This document shows positions 8,910 to 18,350 of a stretch of DNA of 64,000 nucleotides, piece after piece. The notes under the pieces are model-generated. The model made no database searches, was not told the origin of the DNA, and saw only the letters and a list, made by a program, of their open reading frames with translations. The stretch comes from Sphingobium fontiphilum. Its GTDB lineage: Bacteria > Pseudomonadota > Alphaproteobacteria > Sphingomonadales > Sphingomonadaceae. The translations under genes were made by a program, and so were the position numbers. The first letter of the stretch is position 1; each line of letters starts with the position of its first letter. Location of the stretch: assembly GCF_014196635.1 (NCBI RefSeq), contig NZ_JACIEB010000002.1, forward strand, positions 62,001 to 126,000, read 5' to 3'.

Positions 8910-10451
8910 ATGAAGGGGACCACCAAATTTTCCGGCCTGGGCGCCCTGCGCCCCATGCTGGGCGCAACCGCCGCCATCGGCCTGATCTTCGGATCGGTCG
9001 CCCTGCCCACCGCTTCGGTTGAGGCCGCGCCCGCCATGCAGGACAATGCGATCCTGCTGTCGGTCGGCGGCAGCCGCGTCGTCAACCTGCCGGGCCGGAT
9101 GTCGGACGTGGTGATCGGCGATCCTGAAGTCGCCGACGTGCATGTCCGTTCGCAGAACCAGCTTTACCTGATCGCGAAAAAGCCGGGCGAAACCACGGTT
9201 TATGCGACCGCCAAGGATGGCAAGGTGCTGTTTTCCGGCGTCGTCCGGGTCGGCAACAACCTGACCAGCATCGACCAGATGCTCCGGCTCGCCATGCCCG
9301 AAGCCGCCATCACCGTCAGCAAGATGAACGGCATGGTCCTGTTGACCGGCACGATCAAGGCGCCAGAGGACGCGGCCGAGGCCGAACGCCTCACGCAAGC
9401 CTTCGTCGGCAAGGACGTGACCGTCGTCAGCCGCCTGCGCATGGCGACCCCGCTGCAGGTGATGTTGCAGGTCAAGATTTCGGAAGTCAGCCGCGATCTG
9501 GTGCACAAGATCGGCACCAACATCACGGGCCTTGGCACCGGTTCGGGCAGCTTCACCGGCTATATCGGCCGTTCGACGCGCAACGCCATCACCGACAATG
9601 GCGCCTTTCCCGGCGCGCCGGGCGACATCACCCGCTCGGTGACCTTCAACCAGCCTGCTGACAGCTCCACGACCATCGGCTTCCTGGCCAAGATGTTCGG
9701 CATGGACGTGGCGGGCGCGCTCGATCTGGCCGAAAACAGCGGCCTTGCGACCTCGCTCGCGCAACCGAACCTGACGTCGCTGTCGGGTGAAACCGCCAGC
9801 TTCCTGGCTGGCGGCGAATATCCCTACACCATCAACAACGGCCCCAGTTCGGGCAACAGCATCGAATTCAAGCAATATGGCGTGCAGCTGGCCTTCACGC
9901 CGACCGTGCTTTCGGACGGCCGCATCTCGTTGCGGGTCCGGCCGACCGTTTCCGAACTGGACTTCACCGTCAACGCCAGCGTCCCCGCGCTGCGCAGCCG
10001 CTCAGCCGAAACCACGGTGGAACTGGGGTCGGGTCAGGCCTTCATGATCGCGGGCCTGCTGGACAACAAGACCAGCAACTCGATCAACAAGGTGCCCGGC
10101 CTTGGCAACATCCCCATTCTGGGCAGCCTGTTCAAATCGCGCAGCTTCCAGCGCAACGAAACGGAACTGGTCATCGTCGTCACCCCTTACCTGGTGAAGC
10201 CGATGAACGCGTCCGACGTGCACCTGCCGACCGATGGCTTCCGCAACGGCACGGTGGCGCAGGGGCTCCTCCTGCAGCAGGGCGCCGACGGCGTGTCCGG
10301 CGCCAGGGGCGAACAACCCACCCGCGCGCCGGGCGCTCCAGTTCCCAATCCCGGACCGCAGGCCAGCGCCGCCACGCCCGCCACTCTCGCCCGCAACGAA
10401 CCCAAGCGTTCGGGCAAATCCGGCGCCGCCGCGCCCGGCTTCAGCTTCTGA
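8910..10451 (+). CDS. cpaC: Tad pilus secretin CpaC (RcpA)
   Basis: Outer-membrane secretin of the Tad pilus, 513 residues. The signal region (GATAAIGLIFGSVALPTASVEA) is followed by the pilus-associated N domain (VNLPGRMSDVVIGDPEVADV), a BON-like segment (VLLTGTIKAPEDAAEAERL), and the type II/III secretin domain with LAQPNLTSLSGETASFLAGG, YGVQLAFTPTVL and VPGLGNIPILGSLFKSR. The C-terminal 70 residues are Pro/Ala-rich and probably disordered. It starts at 8910, just after cpaB. Confidence 0.95.
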   Translation: MKGTTKFSGLGALRPMLGATAAIGLIFGSVALPTASVEAAPAMQDNAILLSVGGSRVVNLPGRMSDVVIGDPEVADVHVRSQNQLYLIAKKPGETTVYATAKDGKVLFSGVVRVGNNLTSIDQMLRLAMPEAAITVSKMNGMVLLTGTIKAPEDAAEAERLTQAFVGKDVTVVSRLRMATPLQVMLQVKISEVSRDLVHKIGTNITGLGTGSGSFTGYIGRSTRNAITDNGAFPGAPGDITRSVTFNQPADSSTTIGFLAKMFGMDVAGALDLAENSGLATSLAQPNLTSLSGETASFLAGGEYPYTINNGPSSGNSIEFKQYGVQLAFTPTVLSDGRISLRVRPTVSELDFTVNASVPALRSRSAETTVELGSGQAFMIAGLLDNKTSNSINKVPGLGNIPILGSLFKSRSFQRNETELVIVVTPYLVKPMNASDVHLPTDGFRNGTVAQGLLLQQGADGVSGARGEQPTRAPGAPVPNPGPQASAATPATLARNEPKRSGKSGAAAPGFSF

Positions 10452-10468
10452 TCGGAAGGACGATAACG

Positions 10469-11122
10469 ATGTCGCGCAAAGCCCCTTTCACCATCGTCCC
10501 CCTGGCGCTGATCGCTGCGCTGGCCGTGCCCGCGCATGCCGCACCGCCCAAGGAGAATCGCGGCGTCGGTTCGGTGCATCAACCGGTGGTCAGCTATGCC
10601 GCCTATACTTATGACGTGCGGTCTGCCGCCGATGGCGGCCTGACCGGCGCAGAGGCCCAGCTGCTTGAAGACTGGCTGGTTTCCATCGGCCTTGGCTATG
10701 GCGATCAGGTCGCCATCGTGACCGACGCAGGCTATTTCAGCCCCTCGCTTCAGGAAGGCGTGGCGAATGTCGTGGCCCGCCACGGCCTGCTGATCGGCGA
10801 AGACAGTTCCGCCGCCGCCGGCGCCGCGCCGCAAGGCAGCGTTCGCATCATCGTGCGCCGCGCCAACGCCAGCGTGCCTGGTTGCCCCAATTGGCGATCA
10901 AAGGCGGAAACGAACATGTCGCTGCCGACATCCTCCAATTTCGGCTGCGGCGTGAACAGCAACTGGGCCGCCATGGTCGCCAATCCGGAAGATCTGGTGC
11001 GCGGCCAGGGCAGCGAGAGCGACCTGCGCACGGCGACGTCGAACCGCGCCATCACCATCTATCGCGAAAAGGCCCCGACCGGCGCGGGCGACCTCAAGCA
11101 ACTCCAGGCGGAGGGCAATTAA
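10469..11122 (+). CDS. cpaD: Pilus assembly protein CpaD
   Basis: A 217-residue exported protein with a signal peptide (IVPLALIAALAVPAHAA). The CpaD family signature near residue 135-170 is present: ANASVPGCPNW, then SNFGCGVNSNWAAMVANPED with the conserved Cys pair and ANP-DL motif. CpaD proteins are usually periplasmic or outer-membrane lipoproteins that assist the secretin. There is no clear lipobox here; the cleavage looks like AHA-A, so it may be soluble. It lies between cpaC and cpaE with one base before cpaE. Confidence 0.9.
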   Translation: MSRKAPFTIVPLALIAALAVPAHAAPPKENRGVGSVHQPVVSYAAYTYDVRSAADGGLTGAEAQLLEDWLVSIGLGYGDQVAIVTDAGYFSPSLQEGVANVVARHGLLIGEDSSAAAGAAPQGSVRIIVRRANASVPGCPNWRSKAETNMSLPTSSNFGCGVNSNWAAMVANPEDLVRGQGSESDLRTATSNRAITIYREKAPTGAGDLKQLQAEGN

Positions 11123-11123
11123 G

Positions 11124-12413
11124 ATGAACGCACCCTGGAAACCCGGCCTCAACGCGCCGCGCGACCCCTTTCATGCCTTTGTCTGCGACGATCACAGCTA
11201 TGATCTGCTGCGCGTCGTCACCGCCGAAATGGGCTGGGCGCCGGAAAAGGTCCACAAGGGCGGCCTGCGCAACGCGGTTCAGAGCCTGTCGATCAGCGCC
11301 AGCCCGCAGATCCTGTTCGTCGACATGTCGGAAAGCGGCGATCCGCTGAACGACATCAACAGCCTGGCCGAAGTGTGCGAGCCGGGCACGGTGGTGATCG
11401 CCGCCGGTCAGGTCAACGACGTGCGCCTCTATCGCGACCTCGTCGCCAGCGGCATTCAGGACTATCTGCTCAAGCCCTTTGGCGCCGACCAGTTGCGCGA
11501 CGCGCTGACGCAGGCGCAGGCCGTGTTCATGGCGCCGCGCGACGCTGCGCCCGAACGCCCGCACGTCACCGTCGCCGTCATCGGCACGCGTGGCGGCGCT
11601 GGCGCATCGACCATCGCCACCTCGATGGCCTGGATGCTCAGCGAAAAGAAGAAGCGCCCCACTGCGCTGCTTGACCTGGATGTGCATTTCGGCACGGCGG
11701 CGCTGGCGATGGACCTGGAGCCGGGCCGCGGCCTGACCGACGCCATCGAAAATCCCAGCCGCATCGACGGGCTGTTCATTGAACGCGCCATGGTCCGCGC
11801 CAGCGACACGCTGGCGATCCTGTCGGCCGAAGCGCCGATCAGCCAGGCGTTGATGACCGACGGCGGCGCTTTCTACCAGTTGCTGGAGGAATTCCGCCTC
11901 GCCTTCGAATGCAGCGTCATCGACATGCCGCGCTCCATGCTGATCCAGCACCCGCACCTGATGTCCGACGTGAATGTCGCCGTCATCGCCACGGAACTGA
12001 CGCTGGCCGCAGCGCGCGATACGATCCGGCTTTTGTCGTGGATGAAGACCAATGCGCCCCAGGCGCAGGTGCTGGTCGTCGCCAACCGCGTGCAGGCGCC
12101 GACGCCCGAAATCAGCCGCAAGGATTTCGAACAGTCGATCGAACGCAAGATCGACGTCATCATCCCCTATGACCAGAAACTCGGCGCGCAGGCGGCCAAG
12201 CTGGGCAAGACGCTGGCCGAAACCGCCAAGGGCGGCAAGATCGGCGCCGCCTTCGCCACTCTGACGGATTTGGCGCTGGGCGCAGCCGAGGACAGTACCG
12301 GCGACGCCGCCAAGACGGGTAAGAAAAAGGGCGACTCGCTGCTGGGCAAGATCAGCGATCTCAAGAGCCTGATCCCGGCCCGTAACAAGGAAAAGGTGCC
12401 GCTGGGCGACTGA
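11124..12413 (+). CDS. cpaE: Pilus assembly ATPase-like CpaE/TadZ
   Basis: A 429-residue localisation factor. Residues 1-135 are an atypical receiver-like domain (ILFVDMSESGDPLNDI, DYLLKPFG). Residues about 150-390 are a MinD/ParA-like P-loop domain with deviant Walker A IGTRGGAGASTIATSMAW and LLDLDVHFGTAAL. CpaE/TadZ marks the pole where the pilus apparatus assembles. The C-terminus is Lys-rich. The Walker A keeps G-GGAG-ST but lacks the usual central Lys of KGG (it is TRGGAGAS), a common departure in this family. Confidence 0.93.
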   Translation: MNAPWKPGLNAPRDPFHAFVCDDHSYDLLRVVTAEMGWAPEKVHKGGLRNAVQSLSISASPQILFVDMSESGDPLNDINSLAEVCEPGTVVIAAGQVNDVRLYRDLVASGIQDYLLKPFGADQLRDALTQAQAVFMAPRDAAPERPHVTVAVIGTRGGAGASTIATSMAWMLSEKKKRPTALLDLDVHFGTAALAMDLEPGRGLTDAIENPSRIDGLFIERAMVRASDTLAILSAEAPISQALMTDGGAFYQLLEEFRLAFECSVIDMPRSMLIQHPHLMSDVNVAVIATELTLAAARDTIRLLSWMKTNAPQAQVLVVANRVQAPTPEISRKDFEQSIERKIDVIIPYDQKLGAQAAKLGKTLAETAKGGKIGAAFATLTDLALGAAEDSTGDAAKTGKKKGDSLLGKISDLKSLIPARNKEKVPLGD

Positions 12414-12474
12414 TCCCGCGACCACCGGCGCCAGACGCGCCAACATGATGTTTTTCGAGGAAGCAGGCTGAAAC

Positions 12475-13473
12475 ATGGACGGCAATGTCATCATAATGGC
12501 GGTACTGCTGGTGAGCATGGTCGGCCTGCTGTTCCTGGCGCTGGCCGGCCCGTCGCCCGACAAGGCGCGCAAGCGCCGCATGGCCCTGATCCGCGGGCGG
12601 CACAGCGATTCGGCCGAAGCGATGCTGGAAGCGCGGATGCGCAAGGCGATTTCGTCGCGCCCGTCCGGCACCGAGCTGAAAATGCTCACTTCGCTGGTGC
12701 CCAATCCGGAAAACATGACCAAGCGCCTGTTGATGACGGGCCGCAAATGGACGCTCAGCCAGTATATGATGACCTGCGCGATCATTGCGCTGGTTCTCGC
12801 CGCGCTGCTGATGCTGCGCGGCTTCCCGCCGCTGCTGGCCCTGTTCGTCGGGCTGGCCGGCGGCCTTGGCCTGCCGCACTGGTGGGTGGGCCGCCTGATT
12901 TCCAGCCGCGTCCAGAAATTCACCGCCAAATTCCCTGATGCTTTGGAACTGCTGACCCGCGGTCTGCGCTCGGGCCTGCCGATCGCCGAAACGCTGGGTA
13001 TCGTGTCGAGCGAAATTCCGGGGCCGGTGGGCGAGGAATTCCGCCTTATCACCGAACGCATCAAGATCGGCCGGACGATGGAGCAGGCGCTTCAGGAAAC
13101 CGCCGACCGGCTGGGCACGCCCGAATTCCAGTTTTTCGTCATTACCCTGGCGATCCAGCGGGAAACCGGCGGCAACCTTGCCGAAACCCTGTCGAACCTG
13201 GCCACCGTGCTGCGCCAGCGCGCGCAGATGAAGCTCAAGATCCGCGCCATGTCGTCGGAATCGAAGGCGTCGGCCTATATCATCGGCGTGCTGCCGTTCC
13301 TGGTGTTCGGCATGATCTGCTATATCAACTACAACTATATGAGCCCCTTCTTCACGCCCGACCCGACCGGCCTGTTCGGTCTGTCCACGATGCAGCTGGT
13401 GGGCATTGGCGGCATGTGCTGGATGGGCATCGGCGCCTTCATCATGGCGCAGATGGTCAATTTCGAGATCTGA
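12475..13473 (+). CDS. tadB: Type II/IV secretion system F-domain protein TadB
   Basis: Inner-membrane platform protein, 332 residues. It has an N-terminal membrane helix, two more around residues 95-130, the T2SSF domain (FPDALELLTRGLRSGLPIAE, LAIQRETGGNLAETLSNLA) and C-terminal helices near 260-330. It would pair with TadC as platform for the CpaF ATPase. In most Tad loci cpaF lies directly upstream of tadB; here only 61 bp separate cpaE and tadB, so cpaF must be elsewhere or absent. Confidence 0.93.
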   Translation: MDGNVIIMAVLLVSMVGLLFLALAGPSPDKARKRRMALIRGRHSDSAEAMLEARMRKAISSRPSGTELKMLTSLVPNPENMTKRLLMTGRKWTLSQYMMTCAIIALVLAALLMLRGFPPLLALFVGLAGGLGLPHWWVGRLISSRVQKFTAKFPDALELLTRGLRSGLPIAETLGIVSSEIPGPVGEEFRLITERIKIGRTMEQALQETADRLGTPEFQFFVITLAIQRETGGNLAETLSNLATVLRQRAQMKLKIRAMSSESKASAYIIGVLPFLVFGMICYINYNYMSPFFTPDPTGLFGLSTMQLVGIGGMCWMGIGAFIMAQMVNFEI

Positions 13474-13489
13474 AGGGGAGGATTGATCC

Positions 13490-14482
13490 ATGGACGCAGC
13501 ACCTCCTCCCGGCACCACCCTGATGGGCATGACGGCCACCGATTTCGGCACATTGCTGGCGGCGCTGGCGACCCTGGCCGTGCTGATCGCGATCTATATG
13601 GTGATGACCGTGCGCGACCCGATGGCCAAGCGCGTCAAGGCGCTGAACGAACGGCGGGAGCAGCTCAAGGCGGGCATCACCGCGTCGGTGACCAAGCGCC
13701 GCGCCAAGCTGGTGAAGAAGAACCAGACGACCGATCAGATGCGGTCCTTCCTGTCGAACCTCAAGGTATTGCAGGACGACCAGTTGAAGGACGCCCAGAT
13801 CCGACTGGCGCAGGCCGGCATCCGGTCGAAGGACTGGGCGGTCGCCGTCATTTTCGGCCGCATGATCCTGCCCATCGTCATCGGCGGCACCGCCGCGCTG
13901 CTGATCTATGGCGTCGATTTCTGGCCCGACTGGGGTCCGTTCAAACGCTTCATGGCCTTCGCCTTCGCGCTGCTCCTGGCTTACAAGGCGCCCGACATCT
14001 ATATCGACAACAAGGTGCAGAAGCGGTCGGCCGCGATCCGCAAGGGCCTGCCCGACGCGCTCGACCTGCTGGTCATCTGCGCCGAAGCGGGCCTGACCGT
14101 CGACGCCGCCTTCAACCGCGTGGCGCGCGAACTGGGCAAGGCCTATCCGGAACTGGGCGACGAGTTTCAACTGACCGCCATCGAACTGTCCTTCCTCACC
14201 GAACGGCGCATGGCGTTTGAAAACCTCGCCACCCGCGTCAAGCTGGACGCGGTGAAGGGCGTGGTGACCACCATGATCCAGACAGAGAAATATGGCACGC
14301 CGCTCGCCTCGGCCCTGCGCGTGCTGTCGGCCGAATTCCGCCACGAACGCATGATGCGCGCGGAAGAAAAGGCCGCCCGCCTGCCCGCCATCATGACGGT
14401 GCCGCTGATCCTCTTCATCCTGCCGACCCTGTTCGTCGTCATCCTGGGTCCGGCGGCCTGCTCGATCAGCACCGCCTTCTGA
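13490..14482 (+). CDS. tadC: Type II/IV secretion system F-domain protein TadC
   Basis: The second platform protein, 330 residues, paralogous to TadB. It has an N-terminal helix (TLLAALATLAVLIAIYMVMT), a basic cytoplasmic stretch, the F domain (LPDALDLLVICAEAGLTVDA) with TEKYGTPLASALRVLSAEF, and a closing helix ending in PAACSISTAF. It starts 16 bp after tadB and ends the cluster. The following inverted repeat terminates the transcript. Confidence 0.93.
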   Translation: MDAAPPPGTTLMGMTATDFGTLLAALATLAVLIAIYMVMTVRDPMAKRVKALNERREQLKAGITASVTKRRAKLVKKNQTTDQMRSFLSNLKVLQDDQLKDAQIRLAQAGIRSKDWAVAVIFGRMILPIVIGGTAALLIYGVDFWPDWGPFKRFMAFAFALLLAYKAPDIYIDNKVQKRSAAIRKGLPDALDLLVICAEAGLTVDAAFNRVARELGKAYPELGDEFQLTAIELSFLTERRMAFENLATRVKLDAVKGVVTTMIQTEKYGTPLASALRVLSAEFRHERMMRAEEKAARLPAIMTVPLILFILPTLFVVILGPAACSISTAF

Positions 14483-14535
14483 CAATCGCACTGGCGAAGG
14501 GACGCTGCCGTAGCGTTCCTTCGCAGGCCGATCGA

Positions 14536-14570
14536 AAAGGCGTGCATTCCCGGCCGGAATGCACGCCTTT
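14536..14570. terminator. Bidirectional terminator between tadC and the racemase gene
   Basis: AAAGGCGTGCATTCC, loop CGGCC, GGAATGCACGCCTTT: a perfect 15-bp stem with A/T-rich ends on both sides. It lies between convergent genes. Confidence 0.85.
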
Positions 14571-14602
14571 CCTTGCTTGTGCTTTTCCTCGACTTCGCCG
14601 CA

Positions 14603-15292
14603 TCATCCCAGAATGAAGTCGACCCCCGCCCGCGCATGAATCGCCGTGCTGTCGTAAATGGGCAGGACATTGGCTTTCACATCGACGATCAGTTCCAGTT
14701 CGGTACAGGCCAGCACCACCGCCTGCACATCCTGCTTGGCGATGTCGGTCAGTTCCGACTTCATGAACCGTTCGGATTCCTTGCTGACCTTGCCCACCGT
14801 CAACTCGCCATAGACGATCGCGTCAATGCGTTCGGCCAGTTCCATGTCGGGCGGCAGCAAGGACACGCCATGGGCGACCAGCCGCTGGCGATAGAATTTT
14901 TCGGTCATCACATTGCGCGTTCCGATGATCGCGGCGCGCTCGATGTCGTCCGCCTGCATCTTCTGCCCCACCGCCTCGGCGATATGAATGATGGGAACGT
15001 CGACCGCCGCCTGCACCGCATCATAAACGCGGTGCATCGAATTGGCGCAGATCATCAGGCGCTCGGCCCCGGCCTGCTCCAGCCGCTGCGCCGCGCCGAT
15101 CAACTGCCCCGCCGCGCAATCCCAGTCATCCTGCGTGGCGCAACGGGCGACATCCGCGAAATTCAGGCTCTCGATCAGCAGCGGCGCGCTGCTCTGCCCA
15201 CCCAGCGCGCGATGAACCGCCTTGTTGATGATTTCATAATAACGGGCGGTGGACGTCCAACTAATCCCGCCGATCAAACCGATCTTACGCAT
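14603..15292 (-). CDS. Aspartate/glutamate racemase family protein
   Basis: A 229-residue cofactor-independent racemase. It starts MRKIGLIGGISWTSTARYYE, has the first catalytic Cys region as MICANSMHR (with Ala-Asn-Ser after the Cys) and the second as VVLACTELELI near residue 190. This matches YgeA-type Asp/Glu racemases. The two cysteines would act as the base pair. The start ATG at 15290-15292 has AAGGAAG upstream; the longer frame to 15358 crosses the pntB terminator. Substrate (Asp, Glu or another amino acid) is not determinable. Confidence 0.88.
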   Translation of the reverse strand: MRKIGLIGGISWTSTARYYEIINKAVHRALGGQSSAPLLIESLNFADVARCATQDDWDCAAGQLIGAAQRLEQAGAERLMICANSMHRVYDAVQAAVDVPIIHIAEAVGQKMQADDIERAAIIGTRNVMTEKFYRQRLVAHGVSLLPPDMELAERIDAIVYGELTVGKVSKESERFMKSELTDIAKQDVQAVVLACTELELIVDVKANVLPIYDSTAIHARAGVDFILG

Positions 15293-15316
15293 ATATTCTT
15301 CCTTGCGCCCGCATAT

Positions 15317-15352
15317 GAAAAGGGACGGCGGAGCGCCCTGCCCCGCCGTCCC
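15317..15352 (-). terminator. Rho-independent terminator after pntB
   Basis: On the minus strand GGGACGGCGG and CCGCCGTCCC form a 10-bp stem followed by TTTTC, 25 bp past the pntB stop. Confidence 0.85.
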
Positions 15353-15376
15353 GTTCATGGTTAGGGGAAGCGCGCG

Positions 15377-16834
15377 TTAGTGGGCAAGCCCCTTGACGAT
15401 CTCTTCCACCATCTTCTTGGCGTCGGCCAGAAGCATCATGGTGTTGTCCATGTAGAACACTTCATTGTCGACGCCGGCATAGCCCGCCCCGCCCATGGAG
15501 CGCTTCACGAACAGCACCGACTTGGCGTTGGCGACGTCCAGGATCGGCATGCCATAGATGGGCGACGTCTTGTCGGTCTTGGCCGCCGGGTTGGTGACGT
15601 CATTGGCGCCAATGACGAAGGCGACGTCGGCCTGGCCGAATTCGCTGTTGATGTCCTCCAGTTCGAACACCTCGTCATAGGGCACGTTCGCTTCGGCCAG
15701 CAGCACGTTCATATGGCCCGGCATACGACCCGCCACAGGGTGGATCGCATATTTGACCGAAACGCCTTCCTTCTTCAGCAGGTCGCCCATTTCACGCAGC
15801 GCGTGCTGCGCCTGGGAAACGGCCATGCCGTATCCGGGGACGATGATGACGCTGTCGGCCTGTTTCATCAGGAACGCCGCATCCTCCGCGCTGCCGCGCT
15901 TGTAGGGGCGGTCGACCGCCGCCGCGCCGCCGCCCGACGGGCCGCTTTCCGCGCCGAAGCCGCCGGCGATCACGCTGATGAAGCTGCGGTTCATCGCCTT
16001 GCACATGATGTAGGACAGGATCGCGCCCGAAGAGCCGACCAGCGCGCCGGTGACGATCATCGCGGTGTTGCCGAGCGTAAAGCCCATGGCCGCGGCCGCC
16101 CAGCCCGAATAGCTGTTCAGCATCGACACGACGACGGGCATGTCCGCGCCGCCGATGGGGATGATGAGCAGGAAGCCGATGATGAAGCTGAGCGCCGTCA
16201 CCGTCCAGAACACCCAGGGCGACTGGTCGGTCACGAAATAGGCGATCAGGCCCAGGATCGCGGCCAGCGTGCCCAGGTTGATGACATGCCGGGCGGGCAG
16301 CATGATCGGCTTGCCCGACATGTTGCCATTGAGCTTCAGGAAGGCGATGACCGACCCGGAAAAGGTGATCGCGCCGATGGCGACGCCCAGCCCCATTTCA
16401 ATGCGGCTGGCGTTGTGGATCTCACCGGTCAGCGCGTCGAGAATGCCGAACGCGCCGGGGTTGAGATAGGCGGCGGCGCCCACGAGCACGGCGGCGAGGC
16501 CGACGAGCGAGTGGAAGGCGGCGACCAACTGCGGCATGTCCGTCATCGCGATCCTGCGCGCGATCACAAACCCGATCACGCCGCCAATGGCGATGGCGCC
16601 GACGATTTCGGGCAGGCTGACGACATCATGGGTGTAAAGCGTGGTAGCGACGGCGATCGCCATGCCCGCCATGCCCATGCGGTTGCCGCGACGGCTCGAC
16701 GCGGGGCTGGAAAGCCCGCGCAGCGCCAGGATGAAGAGGACGCCCGCGACCAGATAGGCCAGCGCGACGATGGGCGATGCGGCGACGCCGTCGGCGCCCG
16801 CAGCCGCCATGGAAATGATGGTGGAGAGCATCAT
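15377..16834 (-). CDS. pntB: NAD(P) transhydrogenase subunit beta
   Basis: Proton-translocating transhydrogenase, 485 residues: eight or nine membrane segments (residues 1-270), then the NADP-binding domain III. Domain III motifs are DSVIIVPGYGMAVSQAQHAL, HPVAGRMPGHMNVLLAEA, FVIGANDVTNPAA and VLFVKRSMGGAGYAG. It uses the proton gradient to reduce NADP with NADH. The first of two adjacent ATGs overlaps the upstream stop as ATGA at 16831-16834, so translation is coupled to the small alpha-2 subunit. Confidence 0.96.
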   Translation of the reverse strand: MMLSTIISMAAAGADGVAASPIVALAYLVAGVLFILALRGLSSPASSRRGNRMGMAGMAIAVATTLYTHDVVSLPEIVGAIAIGGVIGFVIARRIAMTDMPQLVAAFHSLVGLAAVLVGAAAYLNPGAFGILDALTGEIHNASRIEMGLGVAIGAITFSGSVIAFLKLNGNMSGKPIMLPARHVINLGTLAAILGLIAYFVTDQSPWVFWTVTALSFIIGFLLIIPIGGADMPVVVSMLNSYSGWAAAAMGFTLGNTAMIVTGALVGSSGAILSYIMCKAMNRSFISVIAGGFGAESGPSGGGAAAVDRPYKRGSAEDAAFLMKQADSVIIVPGYGMAVSQAQHALREMGDLLKKEGVSVKYAIHPVAGRMPGHMNVLLAEANVPYDEVFELEDINSEFGQADVAFVIGANDVTNPAAKTDKTSPIYGMPILDVANAKSVLFVKRSMGGAGYAGVDNEVFYMDNTMMLLADAKKMVEEIVKGLAH

Positions 16835-17115
16835 TTGCGCTCCTTCTTCTTGTACATGGCGAGCATGCGTTCAGTGACAGCGAAGCCGCCGAAGATGTTG
16901 ACGCTGGCGAACACAACGGCCAGCAGACCGAGATATTTCGCCGCCGCGCTGCCCGCTTCAGCCGACGCGACAAGCGCGCCGACAATGATCACGGATGAAA
17001 TGGCGTTGGTGACCGCCATCAACGGCGTGTGGAGCGCCGGGGTCACCGACCAGACCACATAATAGCCGACGAAACACGCCAGCACGAAAATCGACAGGAT
17101 GGAGATGAAGTCCAT
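16831..17115 (-). CDS. pntAB: NAD(P) transhydrogenase subunit alpha-2 (membrane part)
   Basis: A 94-residue membrane subunit of the three-gene alphaproteobacterial transhydrogenase. It begins MDFISILSIFVLACFVGYYV, followed by TPALHTPLMAVTNAISSVII and a third/fourth helix (LGLLAVVFASVNIFGGFAVT), ending in a basic tail. The ATG at 17113-17115 has the right family N-terminus; upstream in-frame residues to 17181 are hydrophilic and unlike the family. It lies between pntAA and pntB. Confidence 0.94.
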   Translation of the reverse strand: MDFISILSIFVLACFVGYYVVWSVTPALHTPLMAVTNAISSVIIVGALVASAEAGSAAAKYLGLLAVVFASVNIFGGFAVTERMLAMYKKKERK

Positions 17116-17206
17116 CGTTCCTACTCCCCGTTCGTTCCCAGCCTTTGCATCGGGAACGTCGCCCGCCGCCACCCCGTCCATCGGGACGAGCGGCGGGCCA
17201 TTAGTA

Positions 17207-18328
17207 TCAGCCCAGCAGCCGTTCGTTGACGACCTTGCCCCCTTGCGTCAGGCGGATGGCGTTGCCGATTTCATCGTCCAGCACCGGCGCATTCTTTTCC
17301 TTGTCCCAGAAGGCGGACAGGAAATTATAGAGGTTGCGCGCGAACAGGGCCGACGTGTCGGCGGCCAGACGGCTCGGCACGTTGCGATGCCCCACGATCT
17401 TGACGCCGTGGCGTTCCACCACTTCGCCCGCAACCGCGCCTTCGACATTGCCGCCCTGCTCGACGGCCAGATCGACGATGACCGAACCGGGCTTCATCGA
17501 CGCGATCTGCGCATCGGTGATGAGGCGCGGCGCGGCGCGCCCGGGGATCAGCGCGGTGGTGATAACGATGTCCTGCTTGGCGATGTGGCTCGACACCAGT
17601 TCCGCCTGCGCGGCCTTATACTCGTCGGACATTTCCGTGGCGTAGCCGCCAGCGCCCTCGCCCTCGATCCCTGCGACCTTCTCCACGAAGATCGCCTTGG
17701 CGCCCAGCGATTCGATCTGCTCCTTCGTCGCGGCGCGCACGTCGGTGGCGCTGACCTGCGCGCCCAAACGGCGGGCGGTGGCGATGGCCTGAAGGCCCGC
17801 GACGCCGACGCCCATGACGAAACATTTGGCGGCCGAAACGGTGCCCGCCGCCGTCATCATCATCGGGAAGGCCCGGCCATATTCATAGGCCGCGTCCAGA
17901 ACCGCCTTGTAACCCGACAGGTTCGACTGCGACGACAATATATCCATCGACTGGGCGCGGGTGATGCGCGGCATGAACTCCATCGCCAGCGCCTCGAAAC
18001 CGGCGGCGGCATAGGCGTCGACGCGGGCGCGATCGCCAAAGGGATTGAGCCCGGCGGCGATCCATGCGCCCGGCTTCGCGCCGGTGATGCTGTCGGGCGC
18101 AGGCCCCTGCACGCCCAGGATGATGTCGGCGCCCGCCACGGTGGCGGCGCGGTCGCCAACGGCGGCGCCTGCGGCGGCATAATCGGCGTCGGCGATGGAC
18201 GCGGTCAGGCCGGCGCCGGCCTCCACCGCAACTTCGGCGCCCAGAGCCTTGAACTTCTTGACCGTTTCAGGCGTGCCGGAAACGCGCCGCTCGCCAGCGG
18301 CCTGTTCCCGCAATATTGCTATTTTCAT
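17207..18328 (-). CDS. pntAA: NAD(P) transhydrogenase subunit alpha-1 (NAD-binding)
   Basis: A 373-residue soluble domain I, related to alanine dehydrogenase. Motifs are KIAILREQAAGERRVSGTPE at the N-terminus, FVMGVGVAGLQAIATARRLG (nucleotide-binding Gly loop near residue 170) and PGSVIVDLAVEQGGNVE. It binds NAD(H) and docks on the membrane part encoded downstream. It is preceded by the 41-residue oxidase subunit IV gene 22 bp upstream, so transcription probably begins before that gene. Confidence 0.96.
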   Translation of the reverse strand: MKIAILREQAAGERRVSGTPETVKKFKALGAEVAVEAGAGLTASIADADYAAAGAAVGDRAATVAGADIILGVQGPAPDSITGAKPGAWIAAGLNPFGDRARVDAYAAAGFEALAMEFMPRITRAQSMDILSSQSNLSGYKAVLDAAYEYGRAFPMMMTAAGTVSAAKCFVMGVGVAGLQAIATARRLGAQVSATDVRAATKEQIESLGAKAIFVEKVAGIEGEGAGGYATEMSDEYKAAQAELVSSHIAKQDIVITTALIPGRAAPRLITDAQIASMKPGSVIVDLAVEQGGNVEGAVAGEVVERHGVKIVGHRNVPSRLAADTSALFARNLYNFLSAFWDKEKNAPVLDDEIGNAIRLTQGGKVVNERLLG

Positions 18329-18350
18329 TATATCCCCTCCCCTCCGTCGA

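Noticed and set aside
12452..12471. Very short ATGATG frame between cpaE and tadB as a remnant of cpaF
   Set aside because: Only eight codons with no recognisable CpaF residues; more likely chance sequence before the tadB ribosome site.
15380..17062. 560-residue plus-strand open frame
   Set aside because: It is antisense to pntB and pntAB, His/Arg/Asp-rich as expected for a GC-rich shadow frame, and has no domains.
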